Shown: in pieces, positions 1 to 6,607 of the stretch
How the letters are laid out: every line of letters starts with the position of its first letter
How positions within the stretch are numbered: position 1 is the stretch's first letter
DNA from: an uncultured Oscillospiraceae bacterium
GTDB taxonomy: Bacteria > Bacillota > Clostridia > Oscillospirales > Acutalibacteraceae
DNA: 10,718 nt
Assembly (NCBI GenBank): GCA_900545625.1
Contig: UQZS01000057.1
Span: 1-10,718 of the forward strand
Direction: 5' to 3'
Notes under the pieces: generated by a model
The model's database searches: none
Told to the model about the DNA's origin: nothing
What the model saw: the letters and a program-made list of their open reading frames with translations, nothing else
Made by a program: the position numbers and the translations under genes

Positions 1-54
1 ACCTGTGACCCTCTGCTTGTAAGGCAGATGCTCTCCCAGCTGAGCTATGCTCCC
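1..54 (-). tRNA. tRNA-Val (anticodon UAC), 3' end cut off by the window edge
   Basis: Read on the minus strand, the gene begins GGGAGCA at position 54 and continues through a D-arm (TAGCTCAGCTGGGAGAGCA) and an anticodon arm CTGCC-TTACAAG-CAG. The anticodon loop contains TAC, which decodes valine GUA codons. The variable loop and the start of the T-arm (GTCACAGGT) follow before the sequence ends. The T-loop, the 3' acceptor strand and any encoded CCA lie outside the window. A well-formed promoter sits just upstream. The isotype follows directly from the anticodon. Confidence 0.95.
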
Positions 55-83
55 GAAACGCCGCATTTACAAGCAGCTGAATT

Positions 84-112
84 AAGATACCATATTTTAA
101 TTCCGTTGTCAA
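84..112 (-). promoter_or_regulatory. Promoter of the tRNA-Val gene
   Basis: On the minus strand there is a perfect -35 TTGACA (112-107), a 17-nt spacer and a -10 TATCTT (89-84) preceded by TGG, giving an extended -10. Initiation near position 77 would leave a short leader before the tRNA at 54. It lies between the tRNA and the terminator of the upstream operon. Confidence 0.75.
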
Positions 113-150
113 GGGATTTTTTGAAAAAGAATCAAAAAGAAATGGAAATG

Positions 151-189
151 TTTTAAAAAGCCTACGGGCGGGGGACGGTGCCCGCCCGT
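151..189 (-). terminator. Intrinsic terminator of the ABC exporter operon
   Basis: A 9-bp perfect stem (ACGGGCGGG at 164-172 with CCCGCCCGT at 181-189) with an 8-nt loop is followed on the minus strand by AGGCTTTTTAAAA. It begins about 17 nt after the stop codon of the 174-aa gene and separates this operon from the tRNA-Val promoter. Confidence 0.85.
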
Positions 190-205
190 GTACGGTGTTT
201 ATCCG

Positions 206-730
206 TCAGCCGTCCTGCAGATCCCAAACCTCGTTTGCCTGTGCGAGCCAGCTTTGAATATCCGCCTGCCGTTCGCGCAGGAGCTCTTTTTCGCGCTCGC
301 CGTAGCCTTGGTTGCCTTCATCCACCCAGTTGCCGCTTCCATCCATCGCGATCACAACCATATTTCGGGTAGACACACCGTTTTGCATGGTCGTACCGGT
401 ATAGAGCACGGCGGCGTATTTGTACCCGGTGGGGAACTGCGGCCAGATGATCAGTCCCTCGTTGTTGTCATTGACATCAGCGGAAAGGTTGCCGTTGAAC
501 CGCAGATATGCAGGCGGGATAACATCATAATAGCATCCGTCGCGCTGTGCCGACCAGGTTCCTGCGGCCTGTGCATATCCCACAGCGTCCATAAGATCGC
601 CGTAGCGGTATTCCCGGTAGGCGAGCCATATGATATTATATAGCACAAAAGCCGCCAAAACCACGCACAGAAGGCGCAGCAGCCGCTTTTGATAGGGATG
701 CAGGTCCCGCAGCTTCTCTTTGCGCTTCAT
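206..730 (-). CDS. Uncharacterised single-pass membrane protein coupled to an ABC exporter
   Basis: This 174-aa protein is not recognised. It has a basic N-terminal stretch (residues 1-19), one hydrophobic segment (about 18-38) and a long, mostly polar remainder predicted to lie outside the membrane. That part is rich in aromatic residues and short strand-like stretches (for example about 93-97 and 105-110), and ends in a charged, probably helical segment (about 145-170). No signal-peptidase or lipobox site is evident. The ATG at 730 overlaps the stop of the ABC ATPase in an ATGA, and no good independent ribosome site is visible, so translation is probably coupled. It is the last gene of its operon and is followed by a strong terminator. 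An accessory, immunity or substrate-binding partner of the transporter is an inference from position only. Confidence 0.85.
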   Translation of the reverse strand: MKRKEKLRDLHPYQKRLLRLLCVVLAAFVLYNIIWLAYREYRYGDLMDAVGYAQAAGTWSAQRDGCYYDVIPPAYLRFNGNLSADVNDNNEGLIIWPQFPTGYKYAAVLYTGTTMQNGVSTRNMVVIAMDGSGNWVDEGNQGYGEREKELLRERQADIQSWLAQANEVWDLQDG

Positions 731-1335
731 AGCTTGATCACCCGTTTCCCTTTCTGTTGAAATGTCTCGTCGTGTGTCGCCATTAAAACGGTCTTGCCCA
801 TGCCTTGCAGCATTTCGAGCAGCTCGAACACGCGCTCGGCGTTTTGACGGTCCAAAGAGCCGGTCGGCTCGTCCGCCAGCACCAGCGCACAGCGTTTGAT
901 CATCAGCCGTGCGAGCGCGACGCGCTGCTGCTCGCCGCCGGAAAGGCTGTACACCTTTTGATCGAGCTTATCCGCGAGCCCGACGCGCGCGAGCGCCTCT
1001 TCCGGGGAAATGTCGCTGCGGCAGTCGTTTTTGACGAGCTTCAGGTTCTCGCGCACGGTTTTGTTATCTACGAGCGCAAAATTCTGAAAAAGGAAACCGA
1101 CCGTGTGCCGCAGATAGCCGTGCTGGTTTTTGCGGCGGGTGATATCCGTGCCGTCTACAAGGATCGAACCGCTGTCTGCGGGCTCCAGCGCGCCGATCAT
1201 GTTGAGCAAGGTCGTTTTGCCGCAGCCGCTCACCCCTGTAAAAATACAGAATTCCCCGTCCGGGATCTCCAGCGAAAAACGGTCAAACAGCTTGTGCTGT
1301 CCAAAGGCTTTGCAAAGGTTTTGCACTTCGATCAC
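727..1335 (-). CDS. ABC transporter ATP-binding protein, lactococcin 972/bacteriocin-export type
   Basis: This 202-aa cytoplasmic ATPase would power the membrane protein encoded just upstream. All ATPase motifs are present: Walker A GVSGCGKTT (34-42), Q-loop Gln84, signature LSGGEQQ (131-137), Walker B LVLADEP (151-157) and the H-loop His188. The GTG at 1335 was chosen as start because it gives the usual N-terminus (IEVQNLCKAFG), has an AAAGGGGGG ribosome site just upstream and overlaps the permease stop by 4 nt (GTGA). The open frame continues further upstream, but that part is only the permease gene read in another frame. The short length and the DUF1430-type partner suggest the lactococcin 972-type export family; a general MacB/LolD-like role cannot be excluded. 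The stop overlaps the next gene by 4 nt. Confidence 0.92.
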   Translation of the reverse strand: MIEVQNLCKAFGQHKLFDRFSLEIPDGEFCIFTGVSGCGKTTLLNMIGALEPADSGSILVDGTDITRRKNQHGYLRHTVGFLFQNFALVDNKTVRENLKLVKNDCRSDISPEEALARVGLADKLDQKVYSLSGGEQQRVALARLMIKRCALVLADEPTGSLDRQNAERVFELLEMLQGMGKTVLMATHDETFQQKGKRVIKL

Positions 1336-3365
1336 AGCGAACCCCCCTTTAATATTTTCACCAGCCGCGCGCGCTCGGTGCGGCGGACATAATACAGGAT
1401 CGTCGGCAGCTCCAAAAGCGCGAGCAGCGCGCCCGCACACACCATCCAAAACGGGCTGCCGAGCGACAGCAGACGGCTGAACAGGACGGCGGCAAGCGTG
1501 CCGAGCAGCAGTGTGCCGAACGTGAGCGCAAAGATGCGGCGGTGCTTTTGCAAAACCGAGTAGCCGAGCACCGTTTTGACCGCCAATTCCTTGGCGTTTA
1601 TCGTGTATTCGAGCCGGATCACCGCGCCCGTGACGATCCATTCGAGCAGCAGCAAAAAGGCGAGGCACACGCCCACGAGCGTCAAAAGCCGTTGCGCCTG
1701 CAAATGCGTCTGACGGCAGCTTTCATAGACGTTCGTGACGGTGATCGCGACCTCGCCGGGCGCGTAGCCCTGCCGGGCAAGAAAATCTTCGGCGTATGCC
1801 GCATCTGCATGCAGCATGGTATAGAGCAGGGCGGAATTGGGCGCAACGCCGCCTTCCCGCTGCCAAATTGTGTTGCCGTATGCATCGGTTACCAACGCGA
1901 CTGTGCCGCGCAGCTCCTGCTCGGACAAGGGCGCCGGGTCGTAGTTTTGCAGAAAGACGACCGGGTCCTCGCTGAGCCCCGCGAGGCCGACGCTGCCCGT
2001 GTGGAGCGCAGGCAGCGTCACACCGCTTGCATAGACCACAATTTCCGTTTCGTGCGCGCCGTCGAAATCCGAAGCCGCCCATTCCTGAAAATCCGACAGA
2101 TCCTGCTCGTGCCCGGGGTAGTCCGGGACGAGGATATACAGCTTTTCTTCGTCCAGCTGCTCTGCCGAGAGCCCGAGTGCGGAGAGAACGTTTTCTTTGG
2201 TGAAGCGGTTGCAAACGACGCCGTCGCGATCTTTCCCGTCGGCAAGATCCGTAAGACTATATTGCGAGACCTGCGTGCGCGCGCGCCCCGCCGCTTGCAG
2301 CTCCTGCTGCAGCAGGTAGTCGAGCATCGCGTTCTCATCCACAACGGTGGGATCGGGCGACGACACATAAAAGTGGACAAGGTTATAGTCTTTATAGGTA
2401 TAAAAGAAATCGCCCAGCCGCCGAAGCGCCGACGCCTCGGCCGCCGCGCCCGCCACGGCGGCGGTGACCGCCACAGCGAGCACGCACGAAAGGGTCTTCA
2501 GGGCGTAAGTCGCCGCCAAAATGCCGGGAGACGCCGCGTTGCCGAGCGCTTTTTGCAGGTCGAGCCGCAAAAGCGGCACGGCGGTCAGCACGTTCGCAAG
2601 CAGGAATGCCCCGAAGCCCGCCAGTGTCACCGCGGGCGCAAGGCGGGTATAGGTGAGCGCCGAAAGCCCGCCGAACACGGCGAGGAACAGCGCGACAAAC
2701 ACGGCGCAGTCCGGCCCAACCCGCCGCAGGAAAAGCGTACCCGCGCGCTCGCCGAGCGTATACCGCACACCCGCTTCCTTTCGGTACAGCGCCGTTTCAT
2801 AAAGCCCCAGCACCGCGCCCAGCACGCAGGCGACTGCCCAAAGCGCCGCAAGCAGCCGGACGGCTTCGCTGTCGAACAGCCCGGGCGCGCTGTTCCCGAA
2901 CGCATAATTTTCCGCGGGCAAAACCGATTCCAGCCTTGCCAGAAACGCCTCCTCTGCCGCGCGCGAACCGAGTACGCCGAAGCGCACCGTGTCGCCTGCT
3001 GCCGTGCAGTCGGTCAAGGCCGCCTGCCGCACGGTGGTGTCGCCTAAGAACAGGCTTTTATAAACGCCGGGGCGGATGCCGTACACCCGGTTATAATAGG
3101 ACAGCGGTTCGTCGTCGGACGCATACAGCGTCACCGTCTGCCCTGCCGTTTCGGTTTGCAGATCGTAATAAAAGACGGAGACGTCGCTTTCCCGCGCCGC
3201 TTTATCCAGTTCGGCGTAAAACTCCCGCGCCGGAACATCTTGCAAATCGAATTCTACCCAATCCGTCACGTCTGCTTCCGCAATATGCAACTGAAAAAGC
3301 TCGCCCGCGCACAGTGCGACCGCCAAAAACAGCAAAACGGAAACGCCGTACTTGAGAACGCGCAT
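1332..3365 (-). CDS. Bacteriocin-associated integral membrane protein (DUF1430-like ABC permease)
   Basis: This 677-aa membrane protein is the probable permease of the ABC system. Hydrophobic segments are seen at about 5-24, 168-190, 220-241, 245-267, 285-308, 560-582, 612-634 and 638-660. Two large soluble regions (about 25-165 and 310-555) probably face outward, as in FtsX/MacB-like permeases. The conserved-looking stretch EYTINAKELAVKTVLGY (586-602), after the sixth helix, resembles the bacteriocin-associated seven-helix family found with lactococcin 972 operons. The ATG at 3365 was preferred over one 13 codons upstream because GGAGGGG lies 5 nt before it and a hydrophobic N-terminus follows directly. 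The gene is first in a three-gene operon with 4-nt overlaps. The family assignment is by recognition of motif and layout, not by alignment. Confidence 0.85.
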   Translation of the reverse strand: MRVLKYGVSVLLFLAVALCAGELFQLHIAEADVTDWVEFDLQDVPAREFYAELDKAARESDVSVFYYDLQTETAGQTVTLYASDDEPLSYYNRVYGIRPGVYKSLFLGDTTVRQAALTDCTAAGDTVRFGVLGSRAAEEAFLARLESVLPAENYAFGNSAPGLFDSEAVRLLAALWAVACVLGAVLGLYETALYRKEAGVRYTLGERAGTLFLRRVGPDCAVFVALFLAVFGGLSALTYTRLAPAVTLAGFGAFLLANVLTAVPLLRLDLQKALGNAASPGILAATYALKTLSCVLAVAVTAAVAGAAAEASALRRLGDFFYTYKDYNLVHFYVSSPDPTVVDENAMLDYLLQQELQAAGRARTQVSQYSLTDLADGKDRDGVVCNRFTKENVLSALGLSAEQLDEEKLYILVPDYPGHEQDLSDFQEWAASDFDGAHETEIVVYASGVTLPALHTGSVGLAGLSEDPVVFLQNYDPAPLSEQELRGTVALVTDAYGNTIWQREGGVAPNSALLYTMLHADAAYAEDFLARQGYAPGEVAITVTNVYESCRQTHLQAQRLLTLVGVCLAFLLLLEWIVTGAVIRLEYTINAKELAVKTVLGYSVLQKHRRIFALTFGTLLLGTLAAVLFSRLLSLGSPFWMVCAGALLALLELPTILYYVRRTERARLVKILKGGSL

Positions 3366-3370
3366 AAAAA

Positions 3371-3377
3371 CCCCTCC
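3371..3377 (-). promoter_or_regulatory. Ribosome-binding site that decides the permease start
   Basis: The minus strand reads GGAGGGG followed by five T residues and ATG. This favours the ATG at 3365 over the in-frame start at 3404, which has no comparable site. Confidence 0.7.
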
Positions 3378-3439
3378 CTTTTCGCAGCCTGCACAGGTGC
3401 ACAATGTGTCGCCTGCCTATTCCCTCAATACCTACCTAC

Positions 3440-3468
3440 AAAATAGCACAAACTATATAAAAAAACAA
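3440..3468 (-). promoter_or_regulatory. Candidate promoter of the ABC exporter operon
   Basis: The minus strand shows TTGTTT (3468-3463), a 17-nt spacer and TATTTT (3445-3440) preceded by TGC, an extended -10. The surrounding 3440-3520 stretch is very AT-rich and could act as an UP element. The -35 is weak (3 of 6), so this is a moderate call; the predicted start lies near 3433, giving a leader of roughly 70 nt. Confidence 0.5.
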
Positions 3469-3563
3469 TAAAATTTATAAAAAATACAGTTATATTTTAC
3501 CAAATTTTAATTTTTATTTGCTGTTTCGCTGCCGCCGCCGATACGGAAGCGCGCGATTCCCTG

Positions 3564-3592
3564 TTTACTTTTCAAGTTTAGTGTGCTAAAAT
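3564..3592 (+). promoter_or_regulatory. Promoter of the yerC-like operon with an overlapping inverted repeat
   Basis: A -35 TTTACT (3564-3569), a 17-nt spacer and a -10 TAAAAT (3587-3592) with an upstream TGC make an extended -10 promoter. A perfect inverted repeat, TTTAG-TGTG-CTAAA (3577-3590), covers the end of the spacer and most of the -10. A protein bound there would block RNA polymerase. The first gene encodes a TrpR-family protein, so autoregulation is plausible but inferred. Confidence 0.65.
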
Positions 3593-3614
3593 ATTTTGGA
3601 ATGGAGGTCTTTCT

Positions 3615-3917
3615 ATGCGCGACAGCAAAATCAAAAGCGAAAATATGGACTTTCTTTTTCAGTGTGTGTTGTCCCTGCGCTCCATGGAGGAGTGCTATGA
3701 CTTTTTTGAGGACCTGTGCACCGTCAACGAATTGCAGGCGATGGCACAGCGTATCGCCGTGGCGAAGATGCTTTCCGAAAAGCAGGTGTATTCCGATATC
3801 GTCAAAAAAACGGGCGCGTCTACCGCGACCATCAGCCGCGTGAACCGCTCGCTGCAATTCGGCTGCAACGGCTATGAAAAGCTGTTTGAGCGCGCCGCGC
3901 AAAGCGAGGACGCATGA
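3615..3917 (+). CDS. YerC/YecD family TrpR-like DNA-binding protein
   Basis: This 100-aa protein matches the compact, all-helical TrpR-like family found across Firmicutes. The conserved part runs from DFLFQCVLSLRSMEECYDFFEDLCTVNEL (roughly 12-40) into a helix-turn-helix at about 58-80 containing the VYSDIVKKTGASTATISRV stretch, typical of the family. The ATG at 3615 follows a GGAGG site (3603-3607) at normal spacing. It heads a plus-strand operon with a methyltransferase and hslO, and its stop overlaps the next start as ATGA. The effector and target genes of this family are poorly known; it should not be assumed to sense tryptophan. The inverted repeat over its own promoter is a candidate binding site. 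Confidence 0.92.
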   Translation: MRDSKIKSENMDFLFQCVLSLRSMEECYDFFEDLCTVNELQAMAQRIAVAKMLSEKQVYSDIVKKTGASTATISRVNRSLQFGCNGYEKLFERAAQSEDA

Positions 3918-4660
3918 GCTACACGGTCTTTGCCGAAGGGTATGACGCGCTGACGCAAAACGTCGATTACGATATGTGTGCCGCGTTTGTGCATAAGGCA
4001 CTTCGGCGTTACGGCATTGCGGATGGGCTCGTGCTTGACCTTGCGTGCGGGACGGGTTCGGTTTCGGTGCGGCTCGCTAAAGCGGGGTACGAGGTCATCG
4101 GTGTGGATCTTTCGCCTGATATGCTTGCCGTCGCCCGGCAAAAGGCGCAGGCGGCGGGGCAGGATATTCTGCTTTTGTGCCAGGATATGTGTGCGTTCGA
4201 TTTGTACGGCACGGTGCGCGCGGCGGTCTGCACGCTGGACAGCTTAAACCATCTGCCGGGCGCCGACGCGGTGCGCGAAGCCCTGCGGCGCGTCGCACTG
4301 TTTTTGGAGCCGGGCGGCATTTTTATTTTTGATGTGAACACCCCGTATAAGCACCGCGAAATTTTGGGGAATCATACCTTTGTCTACGATACGGACGAGG
4401 TCTACTGCGTGTGGCAGAACACGGCGCTGCCCGACGACGCCGTGCAGATGGAGCTGGATTTTTTCTTCCCCGCAGAGGCGGAAGAGGACGTGTATGTGCG
4501 TGAGCGCGAGCAGATCACGGAACGCGCGTATGCGGCGGCGCAGTGGGAAGAAATGCTCCGCGACGCGGGCTTTCGCATTCTCGCGCGGTACGACGGCTAT
4601 ACGGAAAATCCACCGTCGGCGCACAGCGAACGCATAGTCTACGCGGTGCAGAAGGAGTAA
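3914..4660 (+). CDS. Class I SAM-dependent methyltransferase
   Basis: This 248-aa cytoplasmic enzyme has a Rossmann-type methyltransferase fold. Motif I is VLDLACGTGSVS (40-51), the acidic strand end is VIGVDLSPDML (61-71), a DMCAFD segment (91-96) follows, and the post-II region LDSLNHL is at 108-114. The strand FLEPGGIFIFDVNTP (130-144) is typical of small-molecule or protein methyltransferases of the methyltransf_25 type. The C-terminal half resembles a family often found next to hslO in Clostridia, but the substrate cannot be told from sequence. The ATG overlaps the stop of the regulator gene by 4 nt and has GAGG at 3906-3909. An AAGGAG site for hslO lies at its own 3' end. Confidence 0.92.
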   Translation: MSYTVFAEGYDALTQNVDYDMCAAFVHKALRRYGIADGLVLDLACGTGSVSVRLAKAGYEVIGVDLSPDMLAVARQKAQAAGQDILLLCQDMCAFDLYGTVRAAVCTLDSLNHLPGADAVREALRRVALFLEPGGIFIFDVNTPYKHREILGNHTFVYDTDEVYCVWQNTALPDDAVQMELDFFFPAEAEEDVYVREREQITERAYAAAQWEEMLRDAGFRILARYDGYTENPPSAHSERIVYAVQKE

Positions 4661-4663
4661 ACG

Positions 4664-5590
4664 ATGCAGAACAATTTGATTCGGATGATGGACCGCGACG
4701 GCGTGCTTTGCGTGCTCGCCGCGGATACGACGGAAATGGTGCGTGAAATGCAGCGGCTGCACGGCACGGCAAAGGTCGTTTCGGCGGCGCTCGGGCGGCT
4801 GCTGACCGCCGCATCGCTGATGGGCAGCATGCTCAAGGGCGAGACGGATTCTATCACCCTGACCGTGCGCGGCGACGGGCCCGCGAGCCCCCTGACCGCC
4901 GTTTCCGACAGCCGCGGCAATGTGCGCGGCTGCGCGGGGCGCGTGGACGTGGACCTGCCCTTGAATGCAAAGGGCAAGCTGGACGTTGCGGGGGCGGTCG
5001 GCAAAGCCGGCACGCTGACGGTCGTGCGCGATTTGGGACTGCGCGAGCCGTATGTGGGGCAGGTGCCGCTTGTCTCCGGTGAGATCGCCGAGGACGTGAC
5101 CGCCTATTATGCCGCAAGCGAGCAGATCCCGACGGTCTGCGCTTTAGGCGTGCTCGTAGACCCTGATACACAGGGAATCTTGCATGCGGGCGGCTTTATG
5201 GTGCAGCTTCTGCCCACGGCGGACGACGGCGTCATCGACCGTGTGGAGCGGTGTATTCAGGGTGTGCGCCCCGTGACGACCATGCTGTTTGAAGGTATGA
5301 CGCCTGAAGACATCTGCCGCGCGGTGCTGCCCGAATTTGAGCTGGAGGCGCTGGACAGCGCCTCGGTCGGCTACCGCTGCACCTGCTCGCACGAGCGCAC
5401 GAAAAATGCCCTGCGCGCGACGGGGCTTGCGGCGCTCGAAGAAATGGCGGAGGATGCAGAAACGCGCGTCACCTGCAATTTCTGCAACAAGACGTATGTG
5501 TTTTCGCAAAACGAAATGCGCGCGCTTGCCGACGAAGCAAAAGCCGCGCTTGCCGCGCAAGAAGACGTATCGACCGATATGCCGACGTAA
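4664..5590 (+). CDS. hslO: Hsp33, redox-regulated molecular chaperone
   Basis: This 308-aa protein is Hsp33, a cytoplasmic holdase. In the family, zinc release and disulfide formation upon oxidation switch the chaperone on. The C-terminal zinc-binding cysteines are all present: C239 and C241 (RCTCSHER), C271 and C274 (CNFCNKTY), giving the CxC...CxxC pattern. The N-terminal domain shows the usual features, including VRGDGP (68-73), GNVRGC (85-90) and YYAASEQIPT (148-157). Length is slightly above the common 290 because of a polar C-terminal tail after about residue 290. AAGGAG at 4652-4657 sits 6 nt before the ATG. It is third in its operon, 3 nt after the methyltransferase stop. Confidence 0.97.
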   Translation: MQNNLIRMMDRDGVLCVLAADTTEMVREMQRLHGTAKVVSAALGRLLTAASLMGSMLKGETDSITLTVRGDGPASPLTAVSDSRGNVRGCAGRVDVDLPLNAKGKLDVAGAVGKAGTLTVVRDLGLREPYVGQVPLVSGEIAEDVTAYYAASEQIPTVCALGVLVDPDTQGILHAGGFMVQLLPTADDGVIDRVERCIQGVRPVTTMLFEGMTPEDICRAVLPEFELEALDSASVGYRCTCSHERTKNALRATGLAALEEMAEDAETRVTCNFCNKTYVFSQNEMRALADEAKAALAAQEDVSTDMPT

Positions 5591-5604
5591 AACGGGAGGA
5601 AGCC

Positions 5605-5757
5605 ATGCAAAAGAAAAGCGGAACGATCCGATTTGTCATTCGATTTTTTAAAGCCGTGCTTGCCGCGCTTTCGTTTTTGACGACGGTGCTTTGCATGCGC
5701 GACGCCCTCGCCGTGCGCGACGAGCTTGCCGCCGAGCAGAACAGCGAAACACCGTAA
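5605..5757 (+). CDS. Small single-helix membrane protein downstream of hslO
   Basis: This 50-aa ORF has a strong GGGAGGA ribosome site (5594-5600) and an ATG 14 nt after the hslO stop, so it is probably the last gene of the operon. The protein has a basic N-terminus (residues 2-13), a hydrophobic helix (about 14-30, FFKAVLAALSFLTTVLC) and a short acidic tail with MRDALAVRDELAAEQNSE. This layout places the tail on one side of the membrane and suggests a small membrane peptide. Function is not recognised. The ribosome site, spacing and sensible composition support it as a real gene; it could be missed by annotation because of its size. Confidence 0.75.
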   Translation: MQKKSGTIRFVIRFFKAVLAALSFLTTVLCMRDALAVRDELAAEQNSETP

Positions 5758-5793
5758 CGGATGGCATATAAAAGCCACTTCAGATATGACATA

Positions 5794-6013
5794 AAAGGTT
5801 TCGCCCGCCTTTTCTAAAAGAAGTTGCTTGGAAGCGCCGCTTTGCGACACTTCGGAGAACCCCCGACGAGGGTTCTCCGCGAAAAACAGTCCCCCGGACT
5901 GTTTTTCTTCCTCTCCTGCGTTTTGGAGAAAAGGGATTTCGCGTCCTGCGGGACGCGACGGGGGCGCTGCCCCTCGACCCCGCCGCCTTTTGTAAAAGGC
6001 GGGCGAAAACTTT
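5794..6013. repeat. MITE-like intergenic repeat with 27-bp imperfect terminal inverted repeats
   Basis: The left end (5794-5820, AAAGGTTTCGCCCGCCTTTT...) and the reverse complement of the right end (5987-6013) match at 24 of 27 positions. Between them are nested perfect hairpins: CGGAGAACCC/GGGTTCTCCG (5853-5879), AAAAACAGTCC/GGACTGTTTTT (5882-5906), TCGCGTCC/GGACGCGA (5939-5958), GGGGC/GCCCC (5961-5973), and CCGCCTTTT/AAAAGGCGG at the right end. There is no credible gene inside. The layout is that of a non-autonomous, non-coding mobile or dispersed palindromic element. No clear target-site duplication was seen, and copy number cannot be judged from one window. Confidence 0.65.
5881..5910. 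terminator. Candidate bidirectional terminator inside the repeat
   Basis: A perfect stem of ACAGTCC/GGACTGT with a 3-nt loop is flanked by five A and five T residues, extending the pairing to 11-12 bp (5881-5907). Transcripts from the hslO operon would meet TTTTTCTT after the stem; minus-strand transcripts meet TTTTTC. It is the first strong terminator-like structure after the 50-aa gene, but it belongs to the repeat, so its role there may be incidental. Confidence 0.55.
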
Positions 6014-6048
6014 AGCTTTTGTTGTATAAATAACGTTTTTGATAATTT

Positions 6049-6080
6049 AAAGCCGGGCAGGTTTTCTGCCCGGCTTTTTT
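6049..6080. terminator. Bidirectional terminator between the hslO operon and queT
   Basis: A 10-bp perfect stem, AGCCGGGCAG (6051-6060) with CTGCCCGGCT (6066-6075), extended by two A-T pairs, has a GTTTT loop. It is followed on the plus strand by a run of seven T residues and on the minus strand by TTTAAATT. It lies 15-40 nt after the queT stop and serves the converging transcripts. Confidence 0.85.
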
Positions 6081-6094
6081 TGTTTGTTGCGCGC

Positions 6095-6607
6095 TTATTT
6101 CAGCAGCTTTTTAATTCCGGTCTTTTCGATCGCCAGCGAGAGCGGCACACCGCCGACATAGCAGACGACCAGTTCCCCGAGCGCGACCCACAGCGCATTG
6201 ATAAGGAAGCCGTAAAAGGTGAAGCCCTCCGGTAAAAACAGCGTGATCTGGGCGCCGACGATCAGCCCGTTGAACAGCACGGGGAAGAACATCGAAAGAA
6301 GCGGCAGTTTTTTCACGCGCACGTTGCGCACGGCGTAAGCGCAAAGTGCGGCGAACAGCGTGGCGAGTGTGCCGCAGACGATGTCCACCATACCGTAGGG
6401 ACTGCCGAGGTTACCCAAAAAGCAGCCGATCGTAAGGCCCGGGATTGCTGCGGGTGTGAATGCCGCAAGCACGGTCAGCGCTTCGGAGAAGCGGAACTGC
6501 ACGTTGCCGTAGGCGAGGTTGGCGGCGGAAGCCGCGTAGGTCAGCGCCGCATACATGGCGGCGATGACCGCGCCCTGCACGAGGGCCTTGGTCTTTTGGT
6601 TTTGCAT
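6095..6607 (-). CDS. queT: QueT family transporter, predicted uptake of a queuosine precursor
   Basis: This 170-aa integral membrane protein belongs to the QueT family, substrate-binding (S) components of ECF-type transporters linked to preQ1 or related queuosine precursors. The sequence is hydrophobic almost throughout, with five to six membrane helices. Family-typical stretches are GNVQFRFSEALTVLAAFTP (34-52), where the RxSEAL pattern is diagnostic, and GCFLGNLGSPYGMVDIVCGT (61-80). The charged KKTGIKKLLK end is cytoplasmic-like. The ATG at 6607 has AAGGAG eight nt upstream. Its own consensus promoter and long structured leader suggest ligand control, most likely a preQ1 riboswitch. The energising ECF subunits are not in this window and are probably shared and encoded elsewhere. 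Confidence 0.93.
   Translation of the reverse strand: MQNQKTKALVQGAVIAAMYAALTYAASAANLAYGNVQFRFSEALTVLAAFTPAAIPGLTIGCFLGNLGSPYGMVDIVCGTLATLFAALCAYAVRNVRVKKLPLLSMFFPVLFNGLIVGAQITLFLPEGFTFYGFLINALWVALGELVVCYVGGVPLSLAIEKTGIKKLLK

Noticed and set aside
1542..3047. A 501-codon open frame on the plus strand opposite the permease gene
   Set aside because: It is antisense to a clear membrane protein, and its product is rich in Arg, His and Gln with no recognisable domain. High GC favours long antisense frames.
3366..3614. A lactococcin 972-like bacteriocin gene upstream of the permease
   Set aside because: No open frame of about 90 codons with a signal peptide exists here on the minus strand; the region is AT-rich promoter DNA.
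5824..6015. A 63-codon open frame inside the intergenic repeat
   Set aside because: It is made of the repeat's hairpins read as codons (ending FVKGGRKL from the terminal repeat) and has no ribosome site.
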